Of a stretch of 64,000 nucleotides of DNA, positions 62,111-64,000 are shown in pieces (positions within the stretch are counted from its first letter, which is position 1; each line of letters opens with the position of its first letter). Location of the stretch: contig NZ_JNIM01000001.1 in NCBI RefSeq assembly GCF_000702505.1, forward strand, positions 2,542,001 through 2,606,000, in the 5' to 3' direction. A model generated the notes under the pieces. That model saw only the letters and a list, made by a program, of their open reading frames with translations. It did not search any database and was not told the origin of the DNA. The position numbers and the translations under genes were made by a program. This DNA is from Thermogemmatispora carboxidivorans (GTDB taxonomy: Bacteria; Chloroflexota; Ktedonobacteria; Ktedonobacterales; Ktedonobacteraceae).

Positions 62111-62674
62111 ATGAGTGATCACGACCAGTTGGAATCGGCCACGCTCGCCGGCGGCTGCTTCTGGTGTACAGAGGCCGTCTTCAAGCGCGTTAAAGGAGTG
62201 GTGAGTGTGACACCAGGCTATGCCGCCTCCCAGGTTCCAAATCCCAGCTATGAACAGGTCTGTTCGGGGAAGACTGGCGCCGCTGAGGCCGTCCAGATCC
62301 GCTACGATCCGCACCTGATTTCTTACGAGCAGCTGCTCGACATCTTCTGGCATACCCACGATCCCACAACCCTCAATCGTCAGGGGAACGACGTCGGGAC
62401 GCAGTACCGCTCGGCCATTTTCTACCACAACGATGAGCAGCGACGCATCGCCCTGGCTTCGAAGGAGGCTCTGGAGCAGGCGCGGACCTACCGCAACCCG
62501 ATTGTGACAGAGATTGTGCCCTTCAGCAACTTCTATCCAGCAGAAGATTACCACCGCGACTATTACGATCGCCACCCGAATCAACCTTACTGCATGATTG
62601 TCATTACTCCCAAGGTACAGAAACTGCTGAAGGAGTACACCCCGGTAGTCAAGGAGGATCAGGCGCGGACCTGA
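62111..62674 (+). CDS. msrA: Peptide-methionine (S)-S-oxide reductase
   Basis: 187 residues. The active-site motif GCFWC holds the catalytic C16 and C19, followed by [76 protein letters not shown] and [20 protein letters not shown], all standard for MsrA. It repairs oxidised methionine using thioredoxin. There are no further cysteines for a C-terminal resolving loop apart from one in PYCMIVI. GAGGTG precedes the ATG. Confidence 0.96.
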   Translation: MSDHDQLESATLAGGCFWCTEAVFKRVKGVVSVTPGYAASQVPNPSYEQVCSGKTGAAEAVQIRYDPHLISYEQLLDIFWHTHDPTTLNRQGNDVGTQYRSAIFYHNDEQRRIALASKEALEQARTYRNPIVTEIVPFSNFYPAEDYHRDYYDRHPNQPYCMIVITPKVQKLLKEYTPVVKEDQART

Positions 62675-62880
62675 TGAGCCAGGCCCACAGCGAAGAACAC
62701 CGCAGTCAGCGCCAAGACCACGCCTTGAAGCGAACGGGAAGAGCAGCGGGTGACCCCAGGAAGCGAGCAGGCATGAGCTTGAGCACAAAATCAAAGCGCC
62801 TGGACTGGGGCCACCTTCTTGGCTGAGAAACGGGAACGGGACAGCCTGCACCAGCAGAGTCCACGACGAGGCGCTTGCCC
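62675..62880. other. Convergent gap msrA - serine protease
   Basis: 206 bases without a recognisable gene or strong terminator. Confidence 0.4.
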
Positions 62881-63891
62881 TTAGAGGACCGCGGTCACGC
62901 GGCGCAGCTTGCCATCGCGCAGAAAGTTCACGACAAGGCGATCGCCGGGCACATGGCGCCGTACAATGCGCTGCAGGTCGCGTGGCTCAGTGACTGGCTC
63001 ACCGTCGGCAGCCACAATGATGTCGAGGCGGCGCAGACCAGCTCGCTCAGCAGGACTGTCGTGGTGGACCTCCAGTAACTCCATAGCGCTGGGCTGGCTC
63101 AGTTGGAGGCTCCGCCGCAGGACAGGATCAAGCTGGATGCGCATTCCTCCAACTCCCAAGGCGACGCTACCTGCTCGCACTGTCCCCCCCCGCGTGATGC
63201 GGGCAATAGCTCCCTGAAGCGCCTCCAACGGAATCGAGAAACCCAGTCCCTGGGCCAGCGCCACCATCGCGGTCGTCATACCCACAACCCGCCCGGAGCT
63301 GTCAACCAGTGGGCCGCCCGAGTTTCCTGGGTTGATGGGGGTATCGGTCTGAATGAGATTGGTGAGGCGGCGCCCCCCGCGCCCCTCCAGGGTGCGCCCG
63401 AGGGCGCTGACGACACCTGCCGTCACAGTCCAGTTCAAGCCGTAGGGATTGCCCACGGCAATCACCAGCTGGCCTACCCGCAGCTTCCCCCGCCCAAACT
63501 CGGCAACCGGCAGACGGTCGGCGCCAATGCGCAGGAGAGCCACATCGGCATCAGCATCGGTACCGACCAGGCCAGCATCAAAGGAGCGCCCATCGGCCAG
63601 CGTCACCCGAATGCGCCGCGCTCCCTCGACAACGTGGGCATTGGTAAGCACCTGCCCATCGGAGGCAAAGAGAAAGCCTGAACCCAGCCCGGTTGCATCG
63701 AAACCGGGTCCACCGTAGGCCGGGGAAAGGTAAGGCCAGCGCAGCCCGCCGCGCTCAACGTCAATTCGCACGACCGCCGGCCCCACCCGCTCCGCTGCCG
63801 TTGTTACCGCACGCGAATAGGCATCGAGGGCCTGTGCATCTCGTTCTTCTGTTTCCATCATCGCTGCAAGCTTTCTGACGTGGAACCCCAT
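62881..63891 (-). CDS. HtrA/DegP-type S1C serine protease with one PDZ domain, no membrane anchor
   Basis: 336 residues. The catalytic triad is H86 (TNAHVV), D116 (DADVALLRI) and S191 (NPGNSGGPL). A single PDZ domain follows (LELLEVHHDSPAERAGLRRLDIIVAADGEPVTEPRDLQRIV). Unlike most family members there is no signal peptide or transmembrane helix; the N-terminus is charged (METEERDAQALDAYSRAV), so a cytoplasmic location is expected. The start is uncertain (63891, or ATG-ATG at 63858-63861). An extended -10 TGATACAAT about 45 bases upstream of 63891 is its likely promoter. Confidence 0.9.
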   Translation of the reverse strand: MGFHVRKLAAMMETEERDAQALDAYSRAVTTAAERVGPAVVRIDVERGGLRWPYLSPAYGGPGFDATGLGSGFLFASDGQVLTNAHVVEGARRIRVTLADGRSFDAGLVGTDADADVALLRIGADRLPVAEFGRGKLRVGQLVIAVGNPYGLNWTVTAGVVSALGRTLEGRGGRRLTNLIQTDTPINPGNSGGPLVDSSGRVVGMTTAMVALAQGLGFSIPLEALQGAIARITRGGTVRAGSVALGVGGMRIQLDPVLRRSLQLSQPSAMELLEVHHDSPAERAGLRRLDIIVAADGEPVTEPRDLQRIVRRHVPGDRLVVNFLRDGKLRRVTAVL

Positions 63892-64000
63892 TTTTCGCCA
63901 AGCGTGCGAGGCCGCGAAGCAATGAGATTGCTTCCTATTGTATCACATACCAGCATCAAAAGGCAGAGAGCAGAGCGGGGCAGAGCCAACGGGCCAGGCG

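Overview
The window looks like chromosomal DNA from a high-GC, probably thermophilic Chloroflexota bacterium of the Ktedonobacteria type (Thermogemmatispora-like). This is inferred from protein character, not from a database search. The pointers are coenzyme F420 genes outside an obviously actinobacterial setting, GC-rich genes with GTG/TTG starts and clear Shine-Dalgarno sites, a 5S rRNA gene alone behind its own promoter, and typical housekeeping genes (glnA, moaA, thyX, smc, purA, msrA). No tRNA, insertion sequence, CRISPR array or prophage was recognised.

Layout. 1-3.5 kb: an F420 block, with the tail of an FbiB-type nitroreductase domain, cofD, cofC, an F420-dependent LLM oxidoreductase and a PPOX-type F420 enzyme. 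3.7-4.9 kb: an FTR1 iron permease behind a strong promoter carrying two DtxR/IdeR-like palindromes. 5.1-6.8 kb: a decayed methyltransferase copy next to its intact paralogue. 7-14 kb: a membrane protein, glnA with a perfect terminator, moaA, thyX, a GNAT enzyme and a PLP enzyme. 14.25-14.44 kb: the solitary 5S rRNA gene. 14.5-18.4 kb: smc. 18.8-23.7 kb: an ArsB-like permease, a universal stress protein, an orphan receiver domain and a formyltransferase-like protein. 23.7-28.7 kb: YggX overlapping a radical SAM protein with a Cys-rich CCAEP tail, a convergent ATP-grasp ligase, a HAD phosphatase and a JAMM peptidase. 28.9-34.8 kb: a zinc-ribbon surface protein, purA and a run of small enzymes.

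35-40.35 kb is a minus-strand oxidation operon (FAD monooxygenase, SDR, TetR regulator, alpha/beta hydrolase, cytochrome P450). It has a consensus promoter whose -35 lies in a palindrome, and an (GACA)11 repeat just before the P450 gene. A 3-hydroxyacyl-CoA dehydrogenase diverges from it, which fits processing of a lipid or other hydrophobic substrate. 44-50 kb holds an amino-sugar/glycan group: a GlcNAc-kinase-like protein and a GH4 glycosidase behind a dre-like operator, plus a NagZ-like lipoprotein. A sirtuin with an incomplete zinc knuckle and a beta-hydroxyacid dehydrogenase lie among them.

50-64 kb: a phytoene-desaturase-like flavoprotein, an RluA-type pseudouridine synthase, a PAC2 protein abutting an ADP-forming acyl-CoA synthetase alpha-type protein, a nitronate-monooxygenase-like protein, a MocR-type regulator with a well-marked promoter region, another methyltransferase, msrA and an HtrA-like protease without a membrane anchor. 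Strand composition on the plus strand switches from G-rich to C-rich near 50 kb, independent of gene direction, which could mark a replication terminus.

The most unusual items are the YggX/CCAEP radical SAM/ATP-grasp neighbourhood, the doubly marked iron-permease promoter, the P450 operon with its tetranucleotide tract, and the eroded methyltransferase duplicate.
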